Shown here in pieces: positions 1-10,000 of a stretch of 35,493 nt of DNA; position 1 is the stretch's first letter, and the number at the start of each line of letters is the position of its first letter. The notes under the pieces are model-generated. The model did not search any database. It was given only the letters and a program-made list of their open reading frames with translations, and was not told the DNA's origin. Source of the stretch: Cerioporus squamosus (taxonomy: Eukaryota > Basidiomycota > Agaricomycetes > Polyporales > Polyporaceae). A program made the translations under genes and the position numbers. The stretch spans positions 1 to 35,493 of the forward strand of contig JABYQS010000287.1 in assembly GCA_022592435.1 (NCBI GenBank), written 5' to 3'.

Positions 1-579
1 CGCCGCGACAGGAACAGAACTCCGGAGTTTATACCAGAGTAAGCAACGAAGAAGGAAGTCAAGCAGAGAGAGAACCAGAGGATCAGAGCCGAGAGACCAG
101 AGTCAGAGGTCAGAGGTTGGAAGTCCAGACGGAGGTGTGGACGAGTTAGAAGCAAATACAATAGAATATGTTCAGTGATACTGAGAAGGAAAGGGTGGAG
201 AGTAAACAAGATATCAGAACTGAGGTCTAAGGGAGAATACAAGCAGGCTTAAATACTAAAGTCCGGAGGTCCGAAAGGGGTAAGCTAAAAGTAGAGACAG
301 GAGTCGGAGTCCGGTGCCAAGGCAGAAGCAAGTAAGTAACCAATGGGAAGTGAAGGCAAGTGCGGATACAAGTGGATACAAGTGCGGATACAAATGGGTA
401 ATACTATTGGGACTGCAGAGATGATCAAAGTCTGAAGGAAATGGATAGTAAGGGGTAAGTATCATAGTAAGAATGAGTCATAGCAAAAGGATGAGGAAGT
501 AAGTATGAGTCAACAGACAAACTGAAGTCCAGTCAGAGTTGGGTCCAGAATTGGGTGACTTGGAGCACGGAATGTAACA
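1..579 (-). mobile_element. Probable LTR-retrotransposon long terminal repeat, cut by the window edge
   Basis: Read on the minus strand, this pyrimidine-rich stretch begins TGTTACATTCC at 579, the kind of terminus seen on fungal Gypsy LTRs. It carries a TATA-like TATTTAA near 251-257 and has no convincing reading frame. A short direct repeat built on TGCGGATACAAG lies at about 361-395. The other end, a primer-binding site and any gag/pol genes would lie outside the window, so this could be a solo LTR or one end of a full element. The call rests on the terminus and base composition only. Confidence 0.35.
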
Positions 580-767
580 ATTGAGCAGAAGAGCTAGTAA
601 GCTGCTATCTTTTCTCTTTCTCTCCTCTTTCCTTTCTTGATTATTTCTTTTTCTTGAATTAATCTCTACGTGACCCACAGGTACCAGTATTGATCCAATG
701 AGCTGCCCAATGAAAGTGATTTTTGTGGATACTGCTAAGTCCAGCTTCCCACAGCCAACCCGCCTAA

Positions 768-1496
768 GGGCCTGTTTGATAACTTTGTAATTGTAATTTT
801 AGCGCTATAATTCCCTTATAAGGTAGTGTTACTTTGTGAACACCCATGAAAGTGCTCACCCATCTGCTATATATGGGCACAAAGTAGCACTGATACGTCT
901 GACATAGATCTCTCCAGGGATGGGTGGAAGAATGAATTGTACGCGGCCAGTGCAAGGTCTCGACCTGCCACCTGAAACACCCAGCCAGGGCTGAAGAATA
1001 ACAAGTAGAAGCTAGAGTGAGTGGACAAACAAACGTGATGGTAGTCAACAGTAGACGGCGTATTGTATGTTGTATAACTCAATAACAAGTGAACGGATGC
1101 ACTCAATACTGGGGGCGGTCGTAGATTGGGGAGGGATGAAGGTGTATATCGAAAATCGGAACAAATAGATGGGATCTGCTTCTTTGGCAAAGCTTCGAAT
1201 GCGACAGTATCACTGAGGGCTTCTGGGCTTCTGTATTGCAGTGCTTCTCAGTTGTAGTCTCGGGGTCGTGGGTCTTGGGTCACAGAATTGAGAGGTGAAG
1301 GTGGTGGTCCAAGTCTGAGGAGCCTCACGACAATACAGGCATGGTAACTATAACCGGGAACTGCCAAAAACTAAGCTATGGCGCTAAACAGTAAGTAAGT
1401 AATAAGCCAGAAAAGCGAAAATGAAACTAAAGGTATACAAGCTCAGACGAGCTCCAAGCTCATCAGCACTACATTATATTATTACCGAACAGGCCC
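768..1496. mobile_element. Non-autonomous TIR DNA transposon (MITE-like), TAA target duplication
   Basis: The left end GGGCCTGTTTGATAA (768-782) and the right end, read in reverse (GGGCCTGTTCGGTAA, ending at 1496), form terminal inverted repeats with 13 of 15 matches. Both ends are flanked by TAA (765-767 and 1497-1499), a 3-bp target-site duplication. TAA/TTA duplications with GG-starting termini are typical of the PIF/Harbinger superfamily. The 729-bp interior holds no plausible transposase, so the element would need enzymes in trans. The superfamily assignment is inference. Confidence 0.6.
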
Positions 1497-1523
1497 TAAA
1501 GGGCAATGGGTTAGCCCAATCGG

Positions 1524-1570
1524 TATAGGGAGCTTGCCCAACTTTGAACTCCATGTGCAAGCTCCCTATA
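1524..1570. repeat. Perfect 14-bp hairpin
   Basis: TATAGGGAGCTTGC (1524-1537) and its exact reverse complement (1557-1570) enclose a 19-base loop. The word GGGCAATGG occurs at 1501-1509 and again just downstream of the hairpin, at about 1580. It lies 27 bases outside the TIR element. It could be a remnant of another mobile element. Confidence 0.6.
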
Positions 1571-2288
1571 CTTGGGGACGGGCAATGGCTGCAAGTGATT
1601 TGAGATGCTGAGTCAGCAGACATGCATTCTTACAGTGGTCCTGTTCTTGCCAGGCCATGCCAGCGGCTGCTGTGAGACGGGCACAGGAGTCAAGTTCTCA
1701 CGCAGCGACGCCTTGTGCAATAGTGCGCGCGAACTGCATCTTGGACCCTCTCCCTCAAAATTGACCTTGACAGCCCATGCAACTGGTCTGCTTCCATTTG
1801 CAGGATGTGTAAGAGTGCTACAGTGCAACAGGACTTCAATCAATGACAGTGGTGGCCCCACGCAGTCCCCGCGCGCAAGACATCACCATCACGTGATGAT
1901 GTTTGGTGCGTCGGCGGCTAAGCAGATGCAGCTTGCGCGTATGTCGATATTGCGCGAAGGATTCCTGCTTTGCACATGCTCTGCTGGCCTCCAAACTTCG
2001 TGCGCTCAACTCTAGAAACCAGGAGGCATGTTTTGCCCATAAAACATGTGTGGAATTGCACCGAGAACAACTGAATGGACTCCGGTTGTTGGCAGTCCTG
2101 TCTGGTTATACCACATGTTTTATGGGCAAACATTGCCCCATCTACCCCGAGTGTAAAAAGCCCTATTTCAGCACCGCGCGGCGACCATGCGGGCTTGCAG
2201 ACTTCGGCGAATTTCGAGTACCACGAGCGCCCGGCTGGGAACAAACATATACAAACAGAAATGGCTCGCAGCCATTGCCCGTCCCCAC
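1571..2288. other. Gene-free stretch with a 19-bp inverted repeat
   Basis: No supported gene is visible. TTTGCCCATAAAACATGTG (2032-2050) is exactly reverse-complemented at 2112-2130, and an inner pair AACAAC/GTTGTT lies between the arms. Extended imperfectly, the palindrome covers about 2027-2135. A 136-codon frame at 1605-2015 begins with a hydrophobic stretch but shows no domain and no codon signature. Confidence 0.5.
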
Positions 2289-2536
2289 TACTGTAGAGTT
2301 TCGACCGATGCGGCGCGTCACAGGTCACAGGGACCTCCGCCGCACCGCATCGTGCTGTAGGTCACAGGTCACGGCCCCTTTGGGGCCCCCATTTTCGCGT
2401 TTTGGCTCGGTTTTCGGGCGTTTAGCAGGCCAAATCAGGCAAATTTTGGGCGCCTCCGCTCCGCTCCGGCGACTGCGGGCGGTTACAGGTCACACCCCGC
2501 TGGGGCCTGCACCGCATCGGTCGAAACTCTACAGTA
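2289..2536. mobile_element. 248-bp TIR element (MITE)
   Basis: The ends at 2289-2313 and 2512-2536 are exact inverted repeats of about 25 bp, beginning TACTGTAGAGTTTCGACCGA. The outermost TA on each side would fit a TA target duplication of the Tc1/mariner kind. The interior has several copies of CACAGGTCAC-like words (near 2319, 2361 and 2485) and no coding capacity. The element is short and structurally intact, which suggests recent activity. Confidence 0.7.
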
Positions 2537-2852
2537 TACTGACTGGCGTGCGAGTCTACGAGCTAATTTACTGTTGATTTACTGCCCCACAGACCTGTCC
2601 ACTAGTCGTGACCAGGAACAAAGGAGCACATGCGCAAAGGCGCGAGCGCATATCGATAGGTAAGTAGCTGTTATAGAGGTGACTACATCAGTCAAGTACA
2701 CTAAGTATGGACAGGCTCTGACCAGTGACGACGGTGGATGTGCGTAAGCAGCGGGCGAAATGCATGATGTAACACTTCAACATACATACATACATACAAC
2801 GAGCACCCCGCAACGTCCGAGCACTCTAGCATATCCAACCCAACCCGCACGC
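2537..2852. other. Gene-free stretch, 3' flank of the glycosyltransferase gene
   Basis: No gene is seen. The stretch includes a short CATA run (about 2781-2797) and is presumably the 3' untranslated region of the minus-strand gene that ends at 2853, plus spacer. Confidence 0.4.
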
Positions 2853-4574
2853 TCACCACCACGGATGGCAATCCACCCCGTCCCACGTCCAGACCTGCTT
2901 CGGGTCTCCGACAATCATCCGCGCATACTGCATCCACGCGCCGTCCCACACGCGCTCGACGAACCACTTGACGTGCCGCTGGCGGAGCACCCACTTGTGC
3001 CATACGTAGTACACCCACACGTACCCGCTGATCACGCGCGGGTTCGCGTACACCTTCCCCAGGCCCATGATCCGCCTAAAGTCGTACGGGAGCAGGAAGC
3101 TCTCGGACGAGTAGCACTCGCCCTCCGCCGACGCGCGGAACGCGAGCGGGGGCGTCAGCGCCGGGGACTCCGCGACCTTCTTCGCCCACGGATGGTTCAC
3201 GGGCGGGGGCGCGGCGAGCGGGGCCGTCGACAGCGTGCGGTTCGAGCGCAGGTGCACGGGGAGGAGCGGGTCCGCCTGGAACACGACGATGCCGTTCCAG
3301 CAGGTGAACACGGGCACGGGCTCTTCGGCCTTCATGGCCTCGTAGTCTGCCGTGTCGAAGAAGTACGGCCAGATGCCCGCGGTGAGCCGGCCGACGCGGT
3401 CGCGGAGCACCCACATGTCGTACGCGCCAAAGTGGCCAAAGTCGAGCCCGCACGCAAAGTCAAAGTCGCCGGCGCGGGTCTCGAGCAGCTCGATAACTGA
3501 CTCGGGCTCGATGTAGATGTCGTTGGAGAAGAGGACCTTGTCGTACCCGCCGGTCTGGAGGAGCGGCTCGAGGGCCTGGTTGCGGATGGCAGCGAGGAAC
3601 TCGATGCGCGGGTTCCATTGCACATCGGACGGTTTCTTGATGGTCTCGTCCTGGACGAGGACGCGGTTGCGCACGCCGCGACGGTCAAGCTCGCTCGCGA
3701 ACTCGCGGAGAAGGTCAGGGGAGCGGTCGGAGGAATAGTTCTCGACGATGGACACGAAGACGTTATCCGCGCCGAGGTAGACGATAGTGTCGAGCATGGT
3801 GCGCGTCCAGTAGGGAATGACGGCCTCGTTTTGGTGGAAGGCGGCGGCGATGAAGATCTTCTCCCCGCGGCCGTACCCAGACGGACGGCGGTGGGGGTCG
3901 GCTAGGGCCTTCTGGAGAATCGGACGATAGCGAAGGTCGCCTTCGTACTCGTGATGCTTGTAGTTGTAGTAGCCATAAAGAGCGATGTATGCACAGAGAA
4001 TGCACTGTGCGTACCAGAGGAGGGTCGCTACGCCGGGTAGTCGTGATCGTGCCGGGTGAGAGCGTGCGCGGAGGTCCTGTTCCTCGTCCCACTCGCCCTC
4101 CTCGGTCGCCCTCTCCCCTCCGTTGAGCATCATGTACCCCTCCTGCTCCCTTCCCTTGCCCTTGCCTCGACTGCCGAATCGCCTGCTTATCCACGCGCTC
4201 GCGAGGAGCCAGAGGAGTTGGATGGCGGAGAATATGGGGAGGACGATGAGGAAGGCTATCCACATCCTCCATGCTTGCGGAAACGCGTACGGCCAAACGT
4301 CCTTTATGGGCAGGTAGTCGTTGACACGCCCGTAGACATACCAGAAGAGCGCGGCGAAGGAAAGGAGCGGGGGGATCATGGGCAGTTTGACGGCGGCAAG
4401 GAGGCAGCGCCCGAGAAAGCGAAGGGCGATCTGTGCGTGCGACATCAACTGCAAGCCGCGTCGCCGGGCGTCCCTGCTGTCGATAGGCATCGCGCGCGCC
4501 GGGTTGGAGGCGACGAGAGGGGCGCGGAGGAGAGGGACGAGGAGACGACGTCGCGGTGTGTGGCCAAGTGGCAT
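2853..4574 (-). CDS. CAP59/CMT1-type mannosyltransferase (GT69), type II membrane protein
   Basis: This is an intronless 573-aa frame from the first in-frame ATG at 4574; later ATGs at 4490 and 4445 are possible. Seen in the sequence: an N-terminal cytosolic segment, two hydrophobic helices (beginning LLSFAALFWYVYGRV, then FLIVLPIFSAIQLLWLLASAW), an acidic linker, a further hydrophobic segment (GVATLLWYAQCILCAYIALY), and a lumenal catalytic half with FIAAAFHQNEAVIPYW, FSNDIYIEP, CGLDFG and CWNGIVVF. These match the CAP59_mtransfer family, which includes Cryptococcus alpha-1,3-mannosyltransferase Cmt1 and the capsule protein Cap59. Known members act in the Golgi on glycans; the acceptor here cannot be read from sequence. 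The frame ends ..DCHPWW. Confidence in the family is high, in the substrate low. Confidence 0.85.
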   Translation of the reverse strand: MPLGHTPRRRLLVPLLRAPLVASNPARAMPIDSRDARRRGLQLMSHAQIALRFLGRCLLAAVKLPMIPPLLSFAALFWYVYGRVNDYLPIKDVWPYAFPQAWRMWIAFLIVLPIFSAIQLLWLLASAWISRRFGSRGKGKGREQEGYMMLNGGERATEEGEWDEEQDLRARSHPARSRLPGVATLLWYAQCILCAYIALYGYYNYKHHEYEGDLRYRPILQKALADPHRRPSGYGRGEKIFIAAAFHQNEAVIPYWTRTMLDTIVYLGADNVFVSIVENYSSDRSPDLLREFASELDRRGVRNRVLVQDETIKKPSDVQWNPRIEFLAAIRNQALEPLLQTGGYDKVLFSNDIYIEPESVIELLETRAGDFDFACGLDFGHFGAYDMWVLRDRVGRLTAGIWPYFFDTADYEAMKAEEPVPVFTCWNGIVVFQADPLLPVHLRSNRTLSTAPLAAPPPVNHPWAKKVAESPALTPPLAFRASAEGECYSSESFLLPYDFRRIMGLGKVYANPRVISGYVWVYYVWHKWVLRQRHVKWFVERVWDGAWMQYARMIVGDPKQVWTWDGVDCHPWW

Positions 4575-4825
4575 GGCATGGCCCGGGGTCGCGTCCGACC
4601 TGCTCACAGCCACCCAGGTTGGGCTCTCCTCGCCGCCTTTCGCGCGTCTCGTTTCACGGATATCAAACTGTCAGATGACTGCGCGAACAGATGCCGAGCG
4701 TACTACCATACAGGCACCGGGGTCGCGTGGGGGAGCAGGACATGGAGACAAGATGCGCGTCGCGTGGCGCGCGGGCGAGAGGACAGGTCTATTAGGTCCA
4801 GCGTACGATACCAATTAACGATGCA

Positions 4826-6073
4826 TTACGAGTCCGCCGCCGCCGCCTTCAAAGCCGCGACCAGCCCATCCTCCTTGCGCACGGGCCCAAACTTGATCTG
4901 TTGCAGCCCCTCGCTCTCCGTCCCAAACCGACCCTTCCCAATGATCGCCTCGTCCGGTATGCTCTCCAGGCGGACGAGCTCGCGGCGGACGTACTCGACG
5001 ACCTCTGCCATGACCTCCGGGTACGCGACGTACTTGTCGACCTCGCTCGGTGGGTGGTCGTGCATGCCAGAGCCGTCATCGCGCGCCTCCTCCGCCTCCA
5101 GGCCGCCGCGCTTCTCGATGGCCTCCAGCTTCTCCACCTCCCCTCCCGCGAGGTTGACGGTGCGGCGGAAGTACATTTGCGCGTCCGCGTCCTCGGACGG
5201 GTAAGCGAAGCCCTTTGCTCCACGGGCCCCGAGGAGGTTGCGCCAGACGGCACCGGCGAGCTCTGCGTCGCTGCGGACGAGGCCGAGGTCGAAGGACATG
5301 CCCATGCCGGCCCACTGCTCCTTGAAGATCTTCATCTGGCGCGTGACGAGACGCTCCGGGGCCTTGCCTCGGGGTCGCGGTTTGCTGGTGGAGCCGTTCG
5401 CGAGGGTGTAAAAGTCGGAGGGGCGGGTGTAAGGAGCGAGGTTGTGTGCAGGGGTGAGGACGTTGGGAGAAGCGGGCTGGAGGACGGCGCGGACGCGGTC
5501 CTCGACGTCGAGGAAGAAGTGGTCGATGAGACCCTGAATGTAGTGGGTACCGTGGGGGGCGGGGAGGGCTCGGAGGCGGACGGTGAGGAGCCATACGTGG
5601 AGGTTGGTGACGGTGAACCAGGACTGGAACGTGGGGGGCAAATGGCAGACTGCGAAGGAGGGTCAGCGCGGTGTGGGGCAGAGGGGCGGTACGGGTTACA
5701 GTGCAGTCGCAGACTGACCTTCTTTCCAGAAGTGACTCTCCTCCTCCGGGCGGGGGATGCACAAGTTTGTGTACATTGCAAAGGCCCTGCGTCCAGCGTA
5801 CTGCTTGGCGCTGCCGTAGCCGAGAAGGTTGAGGAGTCTGAAGAAGGCCTCCCTAGCAAGAGGGCTCTGTTTTATCTGGCGTGCTAGCCATGTCTGGGGC
5901 GGGGGCGGAGGCTGATTGTGTCTGGGAGAGTGAGCAGGAGCGCCACGGTTTTCGGGAGTGGGCTGGGTCGCCAGGGAATGAGCGAGTGCATGAGCGGGGC
6001 GCGGGGAGAGAGACGTTGCCGGGCCAAGACGAGAGGAGCGGAGACGGCGAGCAAGCAAGGAGCGGGGGACCAT
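4826..6073 (-). CDS. CBP3: Ubiquinol-cytochrome c chaperone (Cbp3), mitochondrial
   Basis: Two exons, 6073-5719 and 5649-4826, joined across a 69-bp intron, give 392 aa. The start is ATG at 6073. The first about 60 residues are Arg/Ser/Pro-rich without acidic runs, as expected of a mitochondrial presequence. The join restores FWKEVCHLPPTFQSWF followed by VTNLHVWLLTVRLRA and HYIQGLIDHFF, the core of the Ubiq_cyt_C_chap domain. In yeast Cbp3 with Cbp6 binds mitoribosomes and newly made cytochrome b for complex III assembly. An internal acidic, Gly-rich insert (EARDDGSGMHDHPPSE) precedes the C-terminal helices. The gene is about 250 bases from the upstream glycosyltransferase ATG and on the same strand. 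Confidence 0.88.
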
Positions 6074-6180
6074 GGCGGAGGACGACGAGCTGGAGGACGT
6101 CGACGCTGCCGAGGACCCGCGACGCGATCCCGACGCGCCTCAGTCGGGCGCCTGGCGTTCGCAAAAAGGCAGCGTGAGGC

Positions 6181-6185
6181 AAAAA
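6181..6185 (-). terminator. RNA polymerase III T5 terminator of tRNA-Pro
   Basis: Five T residues on the minus strand directly follow the discriminator base of the tRNA. Confidence 0.85.
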
Positions 6186-6268
6186 GGGCCCAACCGGGAT
6201 TCGAACCCGGGATCCCTTGCAATCGGTGAGCACCCAAAGCAAGTATCTTACCTCTAGACCATTGGGCC
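6186..6268 (-). tRNA. tRNA-Pro (UGG) with an 11-base intron
   Basis: Read on the minus strand, the 7-bp acceptor stem pairs GGCCCAA with TTGGGCC. The A-box is TGGTCTAGAGG and the B-box GGTTCGAATCC. The anticodon arm is CTTGC, loop TTTGGGT, GCAAG, with anticodon TGG at 6236-6234. The loop is interrupted after position 37 by an 11-base intron (6232-6222), the canonical site for nuclear tRNA introns. The discriminator base is C. A T5 run (6185-6181 read on the minus strand) follows at once as the Pol III terminator. Confidence 0.95.
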
Positions 6269-6427
6269 GTTGGAAAGTGGCTCTTTGCATGCAGGATGTG
6301 TGTGCTGCACGGGCAGCACGCACGACGTCATGGGGGACTCGACGCATCCCGCACGCCCGCCTTGGCCCCCATCCTCTCTACGACGCCCGCGACCTGAAGG
6401 ACGTTCACCACGACGCACGCGACGGCC

Positions 6428-6712
6428 ATGGCCCCCTCGAACACCGTGACCTACCCGCCCGCTGCCCACCTCTCCACCGAGCAGCCCGCGGCCGGCGCAG
6501 TCACGGATACGCAGCCTGCTCCCGTCGCAGCCATGTCTCTTCACCGTCCTCCTTCTCGCGACAACTCCAAGCAGACAAAGGCCGAGCGCATCCGTGGGGG
6601 CTGCATCCCTGTCCCGTGAGTCTTCCCCGTCCCTGTTCCCCCGGCGCGCTCTCTGACCTCCACACAGGGCGGGGGCATCTGCTACATCATCCCCATCCCC
6701 TGCTGCTGCTGA
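6428..6712 (+). CDS. Small Cys-rich protein, RGGC..PIPCCC type, with an apparent frame break
   Basis: ATG at 6428 opens a short Pro/Ala-rich protein ending ..KAERIRGGCIPVP. A GTGAGT donor follows at 6616 and an acceptor ends at 6667. After the acceptor the reading frame GGGICYIIPIPCCC, then TGA at 6710-6712, completes a pattern I recognise from short unannotated Agaricomycete proteins. Strict GT-AG splicing places the second exon one base out of this frame. The cause may be a miscounted G in the run at 6667-6675, a real one-base deletion, or an unusual splice. The function is unknown; the terminal Cys cluster could be lipid-modified. Confidence 0.5.
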
Positions 6713-7023
6713 ATTCAGCCAGCCGTAACCCATCAGACCATATCCCTACGCCGCGATCATTCCCGTACCTACCATACGCACTGTTATACCGCTTCTCGCA
6801 TGTTGTACAACGGACCTCTAGATGTGACTGTATCACTCGTAGCACTATCCCAATCGCATGTCGTCCCATCTCAATCGTCGGACGCGCACGTCGGCCATCC
6901 ATCCGACCTCGGCGTTTCGCGCCTTCGCTCTCTCCTCGACTACCACCACCACTCTCCGCTTCGCTCGATCATCAATGCACGGCTCCAGCTAGAATCTTTG
7001 AGTGCGTATAGACTTATCGTAGA
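6713..7023 (+). other. Intergenic stretch upstream of the recyclin gene
   Basis: No supported gene is visible. The frame opening at 6800 overlaps the recyclin gene and is a shadow. The stretch presumably contains the promoter and 5' leader of the plus-strand gene starting at 7024. Confidence 0.4.
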
Positions 7024-10000
7024 ATGGACAAGTTTGCAACCCTCGAGCCCGTCCGACTGCACAGTAATGGGTCTGCGCTCACCGCACCTGCCTCCCATCG
7101 TTTCTCTCTCCACAAGTCGTCCGCTCTCCCGCCATCCTCTCACTCTCGATCGAAGAGCTACGCGCCTTTCCAGCTCATCGGTCGTCTCCCCGTCGATCTC
7201 CACATCCTCGTCCTCACCTACCTCGCCGTCCCGGACATCTCCGCCTACGCCCGCTGCTCTCGCGCCCTCGCAATCCTCGCAAAGGACGAACGCGTCTGGG
7301 AGGCCCGATGGAACGCCTTTGGCGTAGAAAAGCACAACCTCGCCGACGTCCTCGACGCCCTCGACGACAAGCAAAAGGTGCAGAACGGCCTCGACAGGAC
7401 CCACGCGCCCCCGACCCTCGCGACAGAGAGCCTCGACGATGACTTTGGCGACTTTGCCTCCATCAACGCACCCGCCGCGGAGGAATTGGGCGACTTTGTC
7501 GGCGCATTCAGCACGCCCCGCACGCCCTCCGCCGCGTTCACCAACCAAGGTCTGTCCCAAACCAAGACTTACCGCGCCCAGTACATCCGTGCGCACTCCC
7601 TCCTCAAGCCGCTCGTCCCCGCACTCTCATCCCCTCCCCACGCCGTCCTCTCGAATCTCTTCCCATCCCCTGCGCCCTCCCTCCGACACCAGGCGCACTC
7701 CCTCCGCTTACTCACCCTCTTCCTCTCACCCCTCGTCAAGCCCCTCCGCAACTGGGAGACGCTCGGTGCTGCGCTCCGCGCCGCAGTCGACCGCTTCGAG
7801 GACGGCCTCCTCACCGCCTTCGACGTCGCCGATGGCAAGGGTGACGAGCAGGGCATGGCCGAGGCCGCCGAGGCCAGCTGGGAGGTCTGGGACGGCTCCG
7901 GCCGCGAGTGGGAACTGGGCAAGATGTGGGCCGAGAAGCGCGAGATCTTCTACGAGCAGAGCAGGTGGAAGCCTCTCGACAACTTCACGTACGTCCCGCT
8001 GCACTGTGCCGTGCTACCGCCCTCTCATCGCGCGTAGCAAGGACTCCGAGCTCGACTTCACGCCCATGGACGGGTTCATTGCCGAAATCCTGGCCGCGCT
8101 GCAGGAGCATGGCTCCCGCGCCGTCCGCGTGTTCCCGCCAGATGCCAACGTCCTCCTGTCCTTTGCGGACCGCTTGGCGAACGAAGTGGTGAGTGTCTCC
8201 CCGGACCCGTCCGTCCGTCCATGCCGACATGAGATCAGGTAGGAGAGTACATCGCATCGCTGCTCACGCGTGCGCGAGAAATATCCAACGAGATATTCCT
8301 CAAAGCCTGCGCCGCGAGCTTCAAGGAGGCATGGCGTATGGTCGACACCATCGTCCAAGTCGCCGCGACAAGGGCAGACCTCCACATGCCCAAGACTAAA
8401 GCCGAAGACGTCGTGTATGTCATCTCCAGCCCACTGCTCCCTCCATACTCACGCTATGATAGCTACCGCATGTTCGAGCCGAACATGGACGAGTACCTCG
8501 ACGAGGAAGTCGAGTACGTCAAGCAAAGCTTCGAGATGACCTGCCGCTCCTGGGAAAAGCAGGTGCGTACTCCCTTGACCTTCCTGTGCCCCACTTCATT
8601 CCTCCACCCAGCTATCCGAACACCGCATAGCCGCGGGCACCCCCACCAGCAGCACGGAGCACGCCCGCTTCCTCGGCTCGCACAACCCAGCCCAGGTCAA
8701 GCGCACCGTCCTCGCGTCCTTCACGGACGTCCTCCTCCTCCCCGTCACCATCGTCCCGCGCGCCGTCGGCGCCGCCATCACGACCGGCAGCAGCGCCGCC
8801 GTGCAGGGTATCCAGATGCTCAACCCGCAGCGGTGGGGTGCAACCGGCACAACCGGCCAAGGCGGCGGCAGTGGCGGCGGCAGCTTCCCGTTCGCGCGCA
8901 TGCCGTCCTGGAGCGGGAACAGCAAGGACGGGTACGTGCGCAACTTTGAAAAGGGCGGCGACGGGATGCTCTTCGACATCGGCGCGGACGACGACGACGA
9001 CGACGAGGCCGAAGCCGTGAACGAGAAGCCGAGCGAGAAGACGCCGCGCTGTGGGTCTCGTCCGCACGCCAGTCAGGCTCCCTTGACTGACGATACTTTT
9101 CCGCGCAGCTTCGCTGACCGTGTCGACGGCGACGGAGGACTCGAGCAGCACCGCGCCGACGTCTCTGCAGTCCACGCGAGTGTCTACCCCAAACCCCAAC
9201 GCGGCCCCGCTCGACAACCTCGACCTCCTGCTCTCTCTCGACACCGCGCTCGAGCTCATCCACGCCGACCGCGACTCGCTCAAGCGCGCCGAGACGTTCT
9301 CCGGCTACCCGGGTTCGTATGGCCACCGCGTACGCGACACGATCGAGGAGATCTTCGTCCTCCTGTTGCAGGCTCTCGGCGAGCGGCACATCAAGCCAGG
9401 GTTCCAGACGTACGTAGACGCACACTCGTGGCGACATTGACCGCTGACTCTACGCTGCTTGGCAGTGCCATTGAACAGATGCGGTCGTACAAGCCAGCGG
9501 AACACGAGGAGACGAAGAGCGTCGCGCCCCTTCTCCAGTTCTTCGAGCTCGTGCACATTGGGGACACGATGCAGTCGATGATCCAAGTGTACTTTGATAA
9601 GGAGTTGGTGAGCAACCCGCTAGAATGTGGTCATCCCCGTGTTAACTTCTCCGGTAGGCCCCGCACATAGACAAGACCGACTTCCTCAATCCCGTGGTGC
9701 GGGAGAAGAAGCACTTCGAGGACGTACTGGATGACAGCGTCGCCGCTGGGCTCAATGCAGCCACAGATGCACTCATGAACCAGGCGCGTCCGGATCGCGT
9801 GTCTAGTCTTCCCCGTACTGACAACCCGCTGCGCAGGTCGAGCACATCATCCAGAAGCTGACGAAACCTCGGGAGTACTACCCCCCAGACGACAGTGCGC
9901 TCGAGCTCGGCCCCACAGAGGGATGTCGAGAGGCGATCAAGTGTCTCCAGATGCACTGCCAGCTGCTCAAGGGCAGCACGAGCAAGGAGGTGCTCGAGGT

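Noticed and set aside
1605..2015. Possible secreted Cys-containing small protein (136 codons with a signal-like start)
   Set aside because: No conserved domain, it runs through mixed-composition DNA next to transposon debris and ends in a region that overlaps other frames equally.
4056..5204. Long plus-strand frame of 382 codons
   Set aside because: It is antisense to both the glycosyltransferase and Cbp3 exons; low-complexity content typical of GC-rich shadow frames.
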